Shown here: positions 14,864 to 23,748 of the stretch, piece after piece
Layout of the letters: every line of letters starts with the position of its first letter
How positions within the stretch are numbered: position 1 is the stretch's first letter
Assembly: GCA_031421635.1 (NCBI GenBank)
Contig: JANOPA010000039.1
Span: 45,393-109,392, forward strand
Direction of reading: 5' to 3'
DNA from: JAPOKJ01 sp031421635
GTDB lineage: Bacteria; Pseudomonadota; Gammaproteobacteria; Burkholderiales; Burkholderiaceae_E
Length of the DNA stretch: 64,000 bases
The notes under the pieces: model-generated
What the model was told of the DNA's origin: nothing
What the model saw: the letters and a program-made list of their open reading frames with translations, nothing else
Database searches by the model: none
Translations under genes and position numbers: made by a program

Positions 14864-17692
14864 ATGAACGCAATTACCCGAAAAGAGTATGCCAATCTGG
14901 AAGCTCCCGTCGTCAATATCGAGCTCAACGGCCAAAAGGTGGTGGCCCACACCAATGAAACACTCCTAAAGATCGCCAAGCGCGAAGGCATAGAGATTCC
15001 TCACCTTTGCTTTAAGGAAGGTCTGGAAGCGGTTGGCAATTGTCGCGCCTGCATGGTGGAGATCAACGGCGAGCGCGTTTTGGCACCTTCATGCTGTCGC
15101 GCGCCCACCGAAGGCATGAAGGTCACCACCAATAGCGAACGCGCGCTCGCCTCACAAAAACTGGTGTTGGAACTTCTACTCTCCGATATGCCAGAGACCG
15201 ACTACACGCGTCACAATGAAGTCGATCAATGGGCTGCAAAAATCGGTGTGAGTAAGCCTCGCTTTGAGGCACGTGCCAAGGTTCGGCAGGATCTGTCGCA
15301 CCCCGCCATTGCGGTGAACCTTGATGCCTGCATTCAATGCACGCGCTGTCAGCGTGCTTGCCGTGACGAGCAAGTCAACGACGTCATCGGTCTGGCCTTC
15401 CGAGGAGAACACGCCAAGATTGTTTTCGACATGGACGATCCAATGGGCGCATCGAGCTGCGTCGCCTGCGGCGAGTGCGTGCAAGCTTGTCCTACCGGAG
15501 CGCTGATGCCCGCGCGCGACGTTGCGATGACCGTGCCAGACAAGCAAGTGGAATCGGTCTGCCCTTATTGCGGTGTCGGTTGCCAACTAACTTACAACGT
15601 CAAAGATAACAAGATTCTATTCGTTGAAGGCCGCGATGGCCCGGCCAATCAGGGTCGCTTGTGCGTGAAAGGGCGATATGGTTTTGACTATGCGCATCAC
15701 CCGCAGCGCCTCACCAAGCCCCTCATCCGCCGCGCCGACGCACCCAAGCATGGTGACTTCAGCATGGACCCGGATCGCGTCTTAGATGTTTTTCGGGAGG
15801 CTACCTGGGAAGAAGCTCTTGAAGTGGCCGGTGGCAAGTTAAGGAACATTCGCGACCAATACGGTAAAAAATCTTTGGCGGGCTTTGGTTCGGCCAAGGG
15901 AAGCAATGAAGAAGCCTACTTGTTTCAGAAATTAGTGCGCACTGGTTTTGGCTCGAACAATGTTGACCATTGCACCCGTCTTTGCCACGCCTCCTCAGTG
16001 GTGGCCTTACTCGAGGGGATTGGATCAGGGGCCGTGTCCAATCCCGTGATGGATGTAACCAAGGCAGAAGTCGCCATCATCATCGGCGCTAACCCTACGG
16101 TCAATCATCCGGTTGCTGCCACATGGATCAAGAACGCGATTCAGGCGGGCACCAAGCTTGTCGTGTGCGATCCACGTCGCTCTGACCTGGCCCGCTCCGC
16201 CCATCGATTCCTCCAATTCAAGCCCGACACTGATGTAGCGCTACTGAATGCAATGATGCATGTCATCGTTGCCGAGAATTTGGTGAACGCAGAGTTCATC
16301 GCCAGTCGTACGATTGGCTACGACGAGCTCAAGGCCAATGTGGCCGCCTACAGCCCTGAAAAAATGGCGCCGATCTGCGGCATTGATGCTGAGACGATTC
16401 GCTACGTGGCGCGGCTCTACGCTACCTCCAAGGCTTCAATGATTTTATGGGGCATGGGCGTGTCCCAGCATGTGCATGGCACCGACAACGCGCGTTGCCT
16501 GATCGCCTTATCTCTCATGACGGGCCAGATTGGTCGGCCTGGCACGGGCCTGCATCCACTGCGTGGGCAAAACAATGTCCAGGGAGCCTCCGATGCGGGG
16601 CTCATCCCGATGATGTACCCCGACTATCAGCATGTCACGCAAGCAGCCTCTCGTGCCAAGTTCGAGAAAGCTTGGTCGCTTCCCGAAGGCACGCTTGACG
16701 ATCAGCCTGGATTGACCGTCGTAGAAGTGATGCACGCCATCAAAAAAGGTGAGATTCGCGGCATGTACGTGATGGGTGAGAACCCAGCGATGTCCGACCC
16801 CGATGCCAATCATGCACGAGAGTCTTTGGCGGCATTGGATCACTTGGTGGTACAAGATATCTTCTTGACTGAAACTTGTTATCTTGCCGACGTGATTCTG
16901 CCCGCAAGTGCTTTCCCCGAAAAAACGGGAAGCTTCACGAATACTGACCGTTTAGTGCAAATGGGTCGTCAAGCGATTGACCCACCCGGTGAGGCCAAAC
17001 AAGATCTTTGGATCATCCAGCAACTCGCCGCAAAATTGGGGCTGAGCTGGAACTACCAACACGTGTCTGAAGTCTTCGACGAGATGCGTCTGACCATGCC
17101 GAGTATTGCTGGTATCACTTGGGATCGCCTGGAGCGCGAACACTCCGTCACCTACCCTTGCAAGGAAGAAGGCGACCCTGGCCAGTCCGTCGTTTTTGTA
17201 GACGACTTCCCAAGAGAAAGTGGCCGCGCTAGGTTTGTACCCGCCGATATCATTCCCGCGGATGAGCGGCCAGATGCGCAGTATCCGATGGTGCTCATCA
17301 CAGGCCGCCAACTAGAACACTGGCATACCGGCAGCATGACGCGCAGAGCCACGGTATTAGACGCGCTTGAGCCGGATCCGATTGCCCTGGTGCATCCGCT
17401 CGATCTGGCCGACATGGGCGGCAAGCCTGGCGAGGTGATGACCATTCGTTCGCGTCGCGGCACGGTGTCCCTCTATGCCAGAGCCGATGACAGTTCACCC
17501 CGGGGCGCGATCTTCGTACCGTTCTGCTACTACGAAGCGGCCATCAATAAACTGACCAACGCGGCGTTGGATCCGTTCGCGAAAATTCCGGAGTTTAAGT
17601 ATTGCGCGATCCAGGCGAAGATGGGTGGCGAGGTGACGCCGGCTAGTAGTTATGGCGGCGGGTTGGCGTTCGACAGACTTCCCCAATACTGA
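14864..17692 (+). CDS. NAD-dependent formate dehydrogenase alpha subunit (Mo/W-bis-MGD)
   Basis: Catalytic subunit oxidising formate to CO2, 942 residues. Order of domains: NuoG-like [2Fe-2S] domain (Cys49, 60, 63, 77/78); two [4Fe-4S] clusters (Cys156-159-162-166 and Cys199-202-205-209); the [4Fe-4S] of the molybdopterin domain (CPYCGVGC, Cys233, 236, 240, 267); then the MopB core. The metal ligand is Cys374 in CTRLCHASS, with the invariant His375, so this is a cysteine, not a selenocysteine, enzyme. The C-terminal molybdopterin-binding domain starts near TGRQLEHWHTGSMTRR. No fdhD or molybdenum-cofactor gene is in the window. Molybdenum or tungsten cannot be decided. Confidence 0.95.
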   Translation: MNAITRKEYANLEAPVVNIELNGQKVVAHTNETLLKIAKREGIEIPHLCFKEGLEAVGNCRACMVEINGERVLAPSCCRAPTEGMKVTTNSERALASQKLVLELLLSDMPETDYTRHNEVDQWAAKIGVSKPRFEARAKVRQDLSHPAIAVNLDACIQCTRCQRACRDEQVNDVIGLAFRGEHAKIVFDMDDPMGASSCVACGECVQACPTGALMPARDVAMTVPDKQVESVCPYCGVGCQLTYNVKDNKILFVEGRDGPANQGRLCVKGRYGFDYAHHPQRLTKPLIRRADAPKHGDFSMDPDRVLDVFREATWEEALEVAGGKLRNIRDQYGKKSLAGFGSAKGSNEEAYLFQKLVRTGFGSNNVDHCTRLCHASSVVALLEGIGSGAVSNPVMDVTKAEVAIIIGANPTVNHPVAATWIKNAIQAGTKLVVCDPRRSDLARSAHRFLQFKPDTDVALLNAMMHVIVAENLVNAEFIASRTIGYDELKANVAAYSPEKMAPICGIDAETIRYVARLYATSKASMILWGMGVSQHVHGTDNARCLIALSLMTGQIGRPGTGLHPLRGQNNVQGASDAGLIPMMYPDYQHVTQAASRAKFEKAWSLPEGTLDDQPGLTVVEVMHAIKKGEIRGMYVMGENPAMSDPDANHARESLAALDHLVVQDIFLTETCYLADVILPASAFPEKTGSFTNTDRLVQMGRQAIDPPGEAKQDLWIIQQLAAKLGLSWNYQHVSEVFDEMRLTMPSIAGITWDRLEREHSVTYPCKEEGDPGQSVVFVDDFPRESGRARFVPADIIPADERPDAQYPMVLITGRQLEHWHTGSMTRRATVLDALEPDPIALVHPLDLADMGGKPGEVMTIRSRRGTVSLYARADDSSPRGAIFVPFCYYEAAINKLTNAALDPFAKIPEFKYCAIQAKMGGEVTPASSYGGGLAFDRLPQY

Positions 17693-17698
17693 CTCTCC

Positions 17699-19429
17699 AT
17701 GACCAACTCGTCCAGCCACAGTACTGCCCATTACTTCCTGGAGGGCTTAGCGGAGCTCGGCATTGAGTATGTCTTTGCCAACCTCGGCACGGATCACGTT
17801 TCTTTGATCGAGGAGCTGGCACGGTGGGATCAAGAGGGTCGCGCCCATCCAGAATTTATTTTGTGTCCGCATGAGAATGTGGCCATGCACATGGCGGCAG
17901 GTTTCGCGGCCGTCACTGGGCGCGGACAGGCCGTGATGGTTCATGTGGACGCAGGCACCGCTAACTCTGCGATGGGCATGCACAATATGTTTCGTGCACG
18001 CTTGCCGGTCATGTTGATCGCGGGCAAGGCGCCCTTCACCTTACGCGGCGAGCTGCCCGGTTCGCGGGACAATTATGTGCACTTTGTCCAGGACCCTTTC
18101 GATATTGCGAGTCTGGTACGGCCCTATGTGAAGTGGGAATATTCCTTGCCCCATGGAGTCATCGCAAAAGAGGTACTACGGCGCGGCCATTCGGTCATGC
18201 AAAGCGACCCTCCCGGACCGGTGTTTCTCACCTTGCCACGGGAAACTTTGGCGGCTGAAGTTGCGGCGAATCGGGTGGCAAGCTTCAATGCTGAGCGCTA
18301 CGGCGCTGTGCTGGCCGGTGGCATTGATGAGCATCGCGTTGAAGCGATTGCCAAGCAATTGATGAGCGCCAACGAGCCTTTGGCCGTGACCGCCTACCTG
18401 GGTCGTAAGGCCGAGGCCGTCACTGCGCTTGAAGACCTCGCCATGCTCAGCGGGCTACGGGTCTTCGAGTTCAGCCCAAGCTACATCAACATCTCTCGCA
18501 GCTCGCCTTGCTTTGGTGGTTTTGACCCGGCTAAAGCCATGGCGACCTCAGATCTTGGCCTACTCCTCGACGTGGATGTACCTTGGCTACCCAAGTTCGC
18601 GCAGGAGAACCCACATACCCGCTGGATACACGTGGATGTCGACCCCATTAAAAAAGACTTCCCGATGTGGGGCTTTGCGACCGACCTCAGAGTACAGGCG
18701 GATTGCGCGCTCGTGCTTCAGCAGGTGGCGGCCTGGATTCGCGCGCACGCCGATCCAGGCTTCCATCAAAAGGTAGCGCTTCGAATTGCGAGTTGGGGTG
18801 ATGCCAATCAACAGCGTGCAGCACTGGTCGCAAAAACGGCGCAAGAACCAGGCAAGGCTGGCGCGATTTCCACGACATTCTTATGCGCGGCCTTGGGTGA
18901 AGCGATTGCGGCGGACGATATTGTGGTCAACGAAGCCATTCGCAACTCCCCGGCTGTACTCAACCAAATTCCGCGCGAGCAAGCTTTGAGCCTGATCGGT
19001 GGGGCCGGTGGCGGTCTTGGCTATAGCGGCGGCATGGCTTTGGGTGCCAAGCTCGCCAAGCCGCAGGTGCGGGTGATACAAATTGTGGGGGATGGTGGTT
19101 TTCATTTCTCGACACCAACGTCTGTGTATGCCACCGCCCAGCGTTATCAACTACCGATCTTCACCGTAATTTTGGATAACGGCGGCTGGCAGGCTGTGAA
19201 GGAGGCGGTGCTGCGCGTTTACCCCGACGGTGCGGCCGCACGGACGAATGAGTTTCAGGCGCGCCTTCAAGGTCAAACACGAGACTTTGAAAAAGTAGGT
19301 GAAGCCTTCGGCGCGTACGGTGAGTGTGTGTCAGAACCCAGCGAGGTCAATGCGGCCATTGCTCGATGCCTGAAGGCCGTTGACGAAGGTCGCGCCGCGG
19401 TGCTTAATGTACAGGTTGGGCTACAGTGA
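17699..19429 (+). CDS. ThDP-dependent enzyme, acetolactate synthase-like superfamily
   Basis: 576-residue enzyme with the three-domain layout of the pyruvate oxidase/acetolactate synthase superfamily. The catalytic Glu59 (PHENVAMHMAAGFA) activates ThDP; the ThDP/Mg site is GDGG with Asp465 and Asn494 in LDNGGW. The middle domain is weakly conserved. The sequence does not follow oxalyl-CoA decarboxylase in either active-site region, although it occupies the place where that gene would fit: directly behind formate dehydrogenase with a 6-base gap. A Bug receptor and a class II aldolase follow. It should decarboxylate or ligate a 2-oxoacid; which one is unknown. Confidence 0.85.
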   Translation: MTNSSSHSTAHYFLEGLAELGIEYVFANLGTDHVSLIEELARWDQEGRAHPEFILCPHENVAMHMAAGFAAVTGRGQAVMVHVDAGTANSAMGMHNMFRARLPVMLIAGKAPFTLRGELPGSRDNYVHFVQDPFDIASLVRPYVKWEYSLPHGVIAKEVLRRGHSVMQSDPPGPVFLTLPRETLAAEVAANRVASFNAERYGAVLAGGIDEHRVEAIAKQLMSANEPLAVTAYLGRKAEAVTALEDLAMLSGLRVFEFSPSYINISRSSPCFGGFDPAKAMATSDLGLLLDVDVPWLPKFAQENPHTRWIHVDVDPIKKDFPMWGFATDLRVQADCALVLQQVAAWIRAHADPGFHQKVALRIASWGDANQQRAALVAKTAQEPGKAGAISTTFLCAALGEAIAADDIVVNEAIRNSPAVLNQIPREQALSLIGGAGGGLGYSGGMALGAKLAKPQVRVIQIVGDGGFHFSTPTSVYATAQRYQLPIFTVILDNGGWQAVKEAVLRVYPDGAAARTNEFQARLQGQTRDFEKVGEAFGAYGECVSEPSEVNAAIARCLKAVDEGRAAVLNVQVGLQ

Positions 19430-19526
19430 AGGCTAGCGAATGCAGCTGGGCAAACGCATCTGAGCGCTCGCGAGCTGCTGCCCCACGAATAGATAAAACT
19501 AATATTTACACCCGAAAGAGATCTCA

Positions 19527-20528
19527 ATGTTTCTGAACCGAATTGCGCGTCTCGCCGAAGCTTTGCTGACCACACCGCCGACCACCCTTTTCCGCGCCCT
19601 GGCAGTCACCACCTTGTTGCCGTTCAGCGCCAGCGCAGCCGACTTTCCGACCCGCCAAATCACCATCGTGGTCGGCTACTCTCCCGGTGGCGCGAACGAT
19701 CTACTCGCGCGCATTGTTGCTGAGAAATTGACGACCACCTTGGGCCAAGCCGTGGTGGTGGAAAATCGCCCCAGCGTAGCTTCCATCGTGGGAGCAGCCT
19801 ATGTTGCTAAGGCCAAGCCCGATGGTTACACGTTGCTGATGGGTGCGAGTGGTCCGATCGTCTTTAATCACGCCTTGTATGCCAAGCTGCCTTATGGCCC
19901 CCAGGACTTCGCACCGATCAGCTTGATCGGCACGTTCCCAATGGTGTTGCTCACGCAGGCCAACAACCCTGCCAAAACCGTGCAAGAACTTGTGAATTTC
20001 TCGAAGGCCAATCCGGACAAATCAAACTACAGCGCAAGCGCCGCCTCGTTTCAACTCATTACCGAATTGTTCAATAACAAAACCGGTGCCCGCTTTGCTC
20101 ATGTTCCTTACAAGGGTAGTAATGACGCCATCACGGCCGTCATGGCCAACGATGTCAGCATGAGTCTGGTCGATACCGGACCGGCCTCACGGGCGCTGCA
20201 AGGAGGCCGGGTAAAAGCTTTGGCGATTACCTCGGCGGAGCGGCTGCCTGAGATGGCGAGCATCCCAACCATGAGCGAGTTGGGAATCGATCTCAAGGTT
20301 TCGTTCTGGAGCGGCCTGCTGGCACCTGCGGGAACGCCCGCGCCGATCCTCAAACAACTGCAGGAAGAAGTCACTCGTGTTCTCGCCTTGCCCGATGTGA
20401 TCAAGCGCATTACGACGCTCTCTATTACTCCGAAGAGCAACACACCAGAGGAGTTCGCCAAGCTCATTGCCAGCGAAATCCCGCTCTGGAAGAAGGTTGC
20501 GCAGGACAACAACATCAAGGCTGACTGA
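19527..20528 (+). CDS. Bug/TctC-family periplasmic binding protein
   Basis: 333-residue receptor with a long signal peptide (residues 1-38, ending FSASAAD). Motifs: ITIVVGYSPGGANDLLARIVAE, VVVENRPSVASIVGAAYVAKAKPDGYTLLMG and HVPYKGSNDAI. The usual G-A-G-G-N loop is replaced by PSVAS, so ligand contacts may differ. It sits between the ThDP enzyme (97-base gap) and the aldolase (23-base gap) and probably feeds the substrate used by those enzymes. There is no tctA/B partner nearby. Confidence 0.9.
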   Translation: MFLNRIARLAEALLTTPPTTLFRALAVTTLLPFSASAADFPTRQITIVVGYSPGGANDLLARIVAEKLTTTLGQAVVVENRPSVASIVGAAYVAKAKPDGYTLLMGASGPIVFNHALYAKLPYGPQDFAPISLIGTFPMVLLTQANNPAKTVQELVNFSKANPDKSNYSASAASFQLITELFNNKTGARFAHVPYKGSNDAITAVMANDVSMSLVDTGPASRALQGGRVKALAITSAERLPEMASIPTMSELGIDLKVSFWSGLLAPAGTPAPILKQLQEEVTRVLALPDVIKRITTLSITPKSNTPEEFAKLIASEIPLWKKVAQDNNIKAD

Positions 20529-20551
20529 ACATCACTACTCTTGGAAAAGCT

Positions 20552-21418
20552 ATGAGTGGATCAACTATGAACGCATCGAATTTGAACGCGCCTACTTTGG
20601 CCAAAAGTGGGGCGGCGGCTCTCGGTCTTGACGCCCCACGCACCGAAGCCGTGCGCGCTCAGGTGAGCGCCGAGGAGTGGCAGATCCGAGTCGATCTCGC
20701 CGCTTGTTATCGTCTCGCTGCAAAGTATGGCTGGACCGATCTCATCTATACCCATATCTCTGCGCGAGTACCTGGGCCAGAGGAGCACTTTCTCCTCAAC
20801 CCCTTCGGATACATGTTCGATGAAGTCTGCGCCTCCAACCTTGTCAAGGTCGACCTCGACGGCAATCTCATTGGCGACACGCCACACTTCATCCATCGCG
20901 CGGGCTTTATTATCCATAGTGCTATTCATGCCGCACGGCCCGATGCGGCCTGCGTTATTCATGCTCACACCCGTGCGGGCCTGGCCGTATCCATCATGAA
21001 GAGCGGGCTATTGCCGTTAACTCAACATGCGATGCTGTTTCATGGCAAGGTGGCCTATCACGAGAGTGAGGGTTTTGCCCAGCAAACCGAAGAGCGCGCC
21101 CGACTAGCCGCTGATCTTAGCGACAAACCAGTGATGATCCTACGCAATCACGGCACACTAGTTGCGGGACGGAGCGTGCCTGAGGCCTTCAGCATGATGT
21201 GGCATTTGGAGATGGCAATGCAAGCGCAAGTGGACGCGTTGGCGGTGACCAATGATCCGAATCTTCCAGGCGAAGGTGTCGCCGAGGCGATTGTAAAGCG
21301 CGCCTTCACCGGCAGACCTTTAAGTGAATATAAGCCCGGAGATTCACCACTCGGTCGCCTGGAATGGCCAGCGCTTCTGCGCATGCTGGACCGTAACGAT
21401 AGTTCGTATCGATTGTAG
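20552..21418 (+). CDS. Class II aldolase/adducin family protein
   Basis: 288-residue class II aldolase fold. The zinc ligands are visible as His-x-His in CVIHAHTRAGLA and a distal His in ILRNHGTLVAGRS; the substrate-binding start is YGWTDLIYTHISARVPGPE. About 45 residues precede the domain. Start at the first ATG (GGAAAA upstream); a second ATG at 20567 is equally possible. Last gene of the formate dehydrogenase/ThDP/Bug run. The family cleaves or epimerises sugar phosphates or decarboxylates hydroxy acids; the substrate here is unknown. Confidence 0.88.
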   Translation: MSGSTMNASNLNAPTLAKSGAAALGLDAPRTEAVRAQVSAEEWQIRVDLAACYRLAAKYGWTDLIYTHISARVPGPEEHFLLNPFGYMFDEVCASNLVKVDLDGNLIGDTPHFIHRAGFIIHSAIHAARPDAACVIHAHTRAGLAVSIMKSGLLPLTQHAMLFHGKVAYHESEGFAQQTEERARLAADLSDKPVMILRNHGTLVAGRSVPEAFSMMWHLEMAMQAQVDALAVTNDPNLPGEGVAEAIVKRAFTGRPLSEYKPGDSPLGRLEWPALLRMLDRNDSSYRL

Positions 21419-21438
21419 GCGCTCAAACTCACTTCATA

Positions 21439-22233
21439 TCAAAAGAAGTCGTAAGGCCCCGGATACTTTCCAATAAAGGAAAGATGGCTCACCAATCCTG
21501 TACCTGGCTGCCACAGGTGAAGCATACAAGCCTGGGGTGCAAGAAAAGACTGAGGCTGAGCATCCGCTTGAAGTTGTAGCGCAATTTCGGTGGCACTACT
21601 CGGACAGGTGATGACCAAGGTACCGGCCCATCGATGAGTCATGTGTCGATGTACATGACCGACCAACACGGCCTCCACATTGGGAGCGGCTTGAATGATC
21701 GCCCGAAGTCCCTCTGGTTCTCGAAAGCGGTACTCGTCTAAGTACGCAATGCCCGAGGTGAAGGGAGGGTGATGCATGAGGACGAGCGTCGGCTTATCGC
21801 GATTGGCTTTTAAAGTGTCGTCAAGCCAACCTAGGCCATCGCTGTCGATTGCGCCGTGATGCGCTCCAGCCACGCATGTATCCAACGCGACAACGCGCAC
21901 CGGCCAGTCCTCAAGACAGTAGTGCAAACTTCCTGTTTTCGGTAGGTAGCTGGGCTCGCCAAAAAAAGCTCTCAATCGCTCGCGATGGTCATGGTTGCCA
22001 GGAATGACGCGATACGGGATTTTCAGGCAACTAAACAACTCCAGCGCGTGTTCATATTCGCTCGCTCGGCCTTCGTCTGTCAGATCACCCGTCACCAAAA
22101 CCAGGTCTGGACGACAATCAAGATGGTTGAGATGGTTGATCGCGTCCAATAGCAATGCATTGCTATTGGCCACGCCCTTATAGAGCACACCGGGGGCGCA
22201 TACATGCGGGTCAGAAATTTGTGCGATGAGCAT
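21439..22233 (-). CDS. CpdA-like metallophosphoesterase
   Basis: Calcineurin-like phosphodiesterase of 264 residues with all five metal motifs: ISDPH, VTGDLTD, PGNHDH, LMHHPP and GHVHRH. This arrangement is that of class III cyclic-nucleotide phosphodiesterases (CpdA), which hydrolyse cAMP in the cytoplasm with Fe/Mn. No signal peptide. It converges on the aldolase gene with only 20 bases between stops. It is monocistronic, with the 447-base gene-poor stretch upstream. A nucleotide or other phosphodiester substrate remains possible. Confidence 0.88.
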   Translation of the reverse strand: MLIAQISDPHVCAPGVLYKGVANSNALLLDAINHLNHLDCRPDLVLVTGDLTDEGRASEYEHALELFSCLKIPYRVIPGNHDHRERLRAFFGEPSYLPKTGSLHYCLEDWPVRVVALDTCVAGAHHGAIDSDGLGWLDDTLKANRDKPTLVLMHHPPFTSGIAYLDEYRFREPEGLRAIIQAAPNVEAVLVGHVHRHMTHRWAGTLVITCPSSATEIALQLQADAQPQSFLAPQACMLHLWQPGTGLVSHLSFIGKYPGPYDFF

Positions 22234-22462
22234 GAGAGTTTCACTCCGGCCTGTTGAATGACGCTTATGGAAGCCCCAGCAATGGCGAATCAGCTAGGCT
22301 TGGCCTATTGATTCACAAAACCGTGCGGGAAGGTATTCCAAGATCATAAACCGAGTGATGACTGCACTTGCGCGCGATCTGTAAGACTGCAGTTACATGC
22401 ATTTACAAAGGGATACCTCTTCTGAGTCAACAGGGCCCATTTTCGCGGCGTTGTATAGCCAT

Positions 22463-22498
22463 GCCCTACGAAAATGAATTGAGCGTTCAATTCAGGGC
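22463..22498 (+). promoter_or_regulatory. Hairpin in the leader of the small peptide gene
   Basis: GAATTGA / TCAATTC closes a GCGT loop, and the flanks GCCCT / AGGGC can extend the stem with an asymmetric internal loop. It ends 12 bases before the Shine-Dalgarno of the 13-residue ORF, where folding could gate translation. Confidence 0.5.
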
Positions 22499-22521
22499 AA
22501 ACCTTCTCGAAGGAGTGCTTC

Positions 22522-22563
22522 ATGCGCCACCGCAAACAAAAAGCTCGCAAAGCTCGTCGTTAA
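22522..22563 (+). CDS. Possible 13-residue basic peptide (small ORF)
   Basis: ATG preceded by GAAGGAG at good spacing, 13 codons, stop TAA, then an intrinsic terminator 14 bases later. The peptide MRHRKQKARKARR has nine Arg/Lys residues and no acidic ones. It is the only gene-like element in the 447-base stretch between the phosphodiesterase start and the next Bug gene; the upstream part of that stretch shows only the hairpin and no convincing promoter. I do not recognise the peptide. It could be a leader peptide, an RNA- or membrane-binding peptide, or part of a small RNA; the compact set of hairpin, ribosome site, ORF and terminator argues for a real transcription unit. Confidence 0.5.
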   Translation: MRHRKQKARKARR

Positions 22564-22576
22564 CTCGATCTAGCTA

Positions 22577-22600
22577 GAGGCCCCTTCGGGGGCTTTTGTT
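22577..22600 (+). terminator. Intrinsic terminator after the small ORF
   Basis: GGCCCC-TTC-GGGGGC type GC-rich hairpin with a stable CTTCGG turn, followed by TTTTGTTGTT. It starts 14 bases after the small-ORF stop codon. Confidence 0.85.
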
Positions 22601-22710
22601 GTTGGCCCTTTAGTCTCGGTACGCGGCCAGATGGGAGACCGTTAATCAGTCATAATTCCACCATACAAAATCGGTGTATCTTGATAACCGAATTGCCTGA
22701 GGAGAACTTT

Positions 22711-23748
22711 ATGACCTATTTTGCAAGAGCCGCCATTCCTGGCACTCTCCCCACTACCCGCCCAAGCATTATCCGCAAACTTGCGGGTTTTTTGCCTTCT
22801 ACTTTTCTGGTCGCGTTCGCGCTATGCGCCGGACCTGGCAGCGCGGCCGCCGCGGATTACCCCGTGCGGCCCGTGAAATGGATCGTGCCCTACCCACCAG
22901 CAGGCACCACGGATGTATTGGCGCGCATCATCGCGCAATGGCTCTCCGAAAAGCTGGGCCAACCCTTCGTGGTCGAGAACCGTCCGGGTGCAGGTAACAA
23001 CATTGGTACCGAGGTTGTCGTCAAGGCGCCAGCCGACGGCTATACCATGTTGCTGGTCAATCCCGCACACGGCATTAATGCCACGCTGTACAAAAATTTG
23101 CCTTTTAACTTCATGCGAGATATCACCCCGGTCGCAGGTCTCGTGCGCACACCTAATGTCATGGGTGTCACCAATAATTTACCGGTCAAAACAGTCGCTG
23201 AATTCATCGCCTACTGTAAAGCCAATCCCAGCAAGGTCAATATGGCCTCCTCTGGCAGCGGCACCTCGACGCATCTGTCAGGCGAATTGTTTAAAGCCAT
23301 GACCGGCTGCAATATGTTACATGTCCCCTACAAAGGCGCCGGCCCGGCGTTGATCGATCTGATTGGTGGACAGGTACAAGTGTTCTTCGATAATTTACCC
23401 TCCTCCGCTGTCCATATCAAATCTGGCTCCATCCGCGCACTCGCAGTCACCTCAGCGGCACGCGAGCCATCCATGCCTGCACTGCCCACGGTTGGCGATA
23501 CTGTACCCGGCTATGAGGCCACGGCCTGGTTCGGGATTGGCATGCCCAAGGGCACGCCACGCGAAGCCATCGACAGAATTAATGCCGAGATTAATCGCGC
23601 ACTAGCCGATCCTAAAATGAGAGCTCGCCTCGCCGAACTGGGTGGTGTCCCGATTGCAGGATCGCCAGAGGATTTTGGCAAGGTGATCGCTGCCGAGACT
23701 GAAAAATGGGCCAAGGTAGTAGTGACCTCTGGTGCGACTGTTGATTGA
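22711..23748 (+). CDS. Bug/TctC-family periplasmic binding protein
   Basis: 345 residues from the ATG with GAGGAG 5 bases upstream; an upstream in-frame TTG (22681) is rejected because it lacks a ribosome site. The long signal peptide ends near PGSAAAADY. Motifs: KWIVPYPPAGTTDVLARIIAQ, VVENRPGAGNNIGTEVVVKAPADGYTMLLVN and HVPYKGAGPALIDLIGGQV. The stop codon shares one base with the start of the serine hydrolase gene (TGATG), so the two are translationally coupled. This pairing suggests the receptor delivers an amide or ester that the hydrolase opens, which is inference. Confidence 0.92.
   Translation: MTYFARAAIPGTLPTTRPSIIRKLAGFLPSTFLVAFALCAGPGSAAAADYPVRPVKWIVPYPPAGTTDVLARIIAQWLSEKLGQPFVVENRPGAGNNIGTEVVVKAPADGYTMLLVNPAHGINATLYKNLPFNFMRDITPVAGLVRTPNVMGVTNNLPVKTVAEFIAYCKANPSKVNMASSGSGTSTHLSGELFKAMTGCNMLHVPYKGAGPALIDLIGGQVQVFFDNLPSSAVHIKSGSIRALAVTSAAREPSMPALPTVGDTVPGYEATAWFGIGMPKGTPREAIDRINAEINRALADPKMRARLAELGGVPIAGSPEDFGKVIAAETEKWAKVVVTSGATVD

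Noticed and set aside
17699..19429. Calling the ThDP enzyme oxalyl-CoA decarboxylase because of frc and formate dehydrogenase nearby
   Set aside because: Active-site regions and overall pattern do not follow the known Oxalobacter-type enzyme; position alone is not enough for the name.
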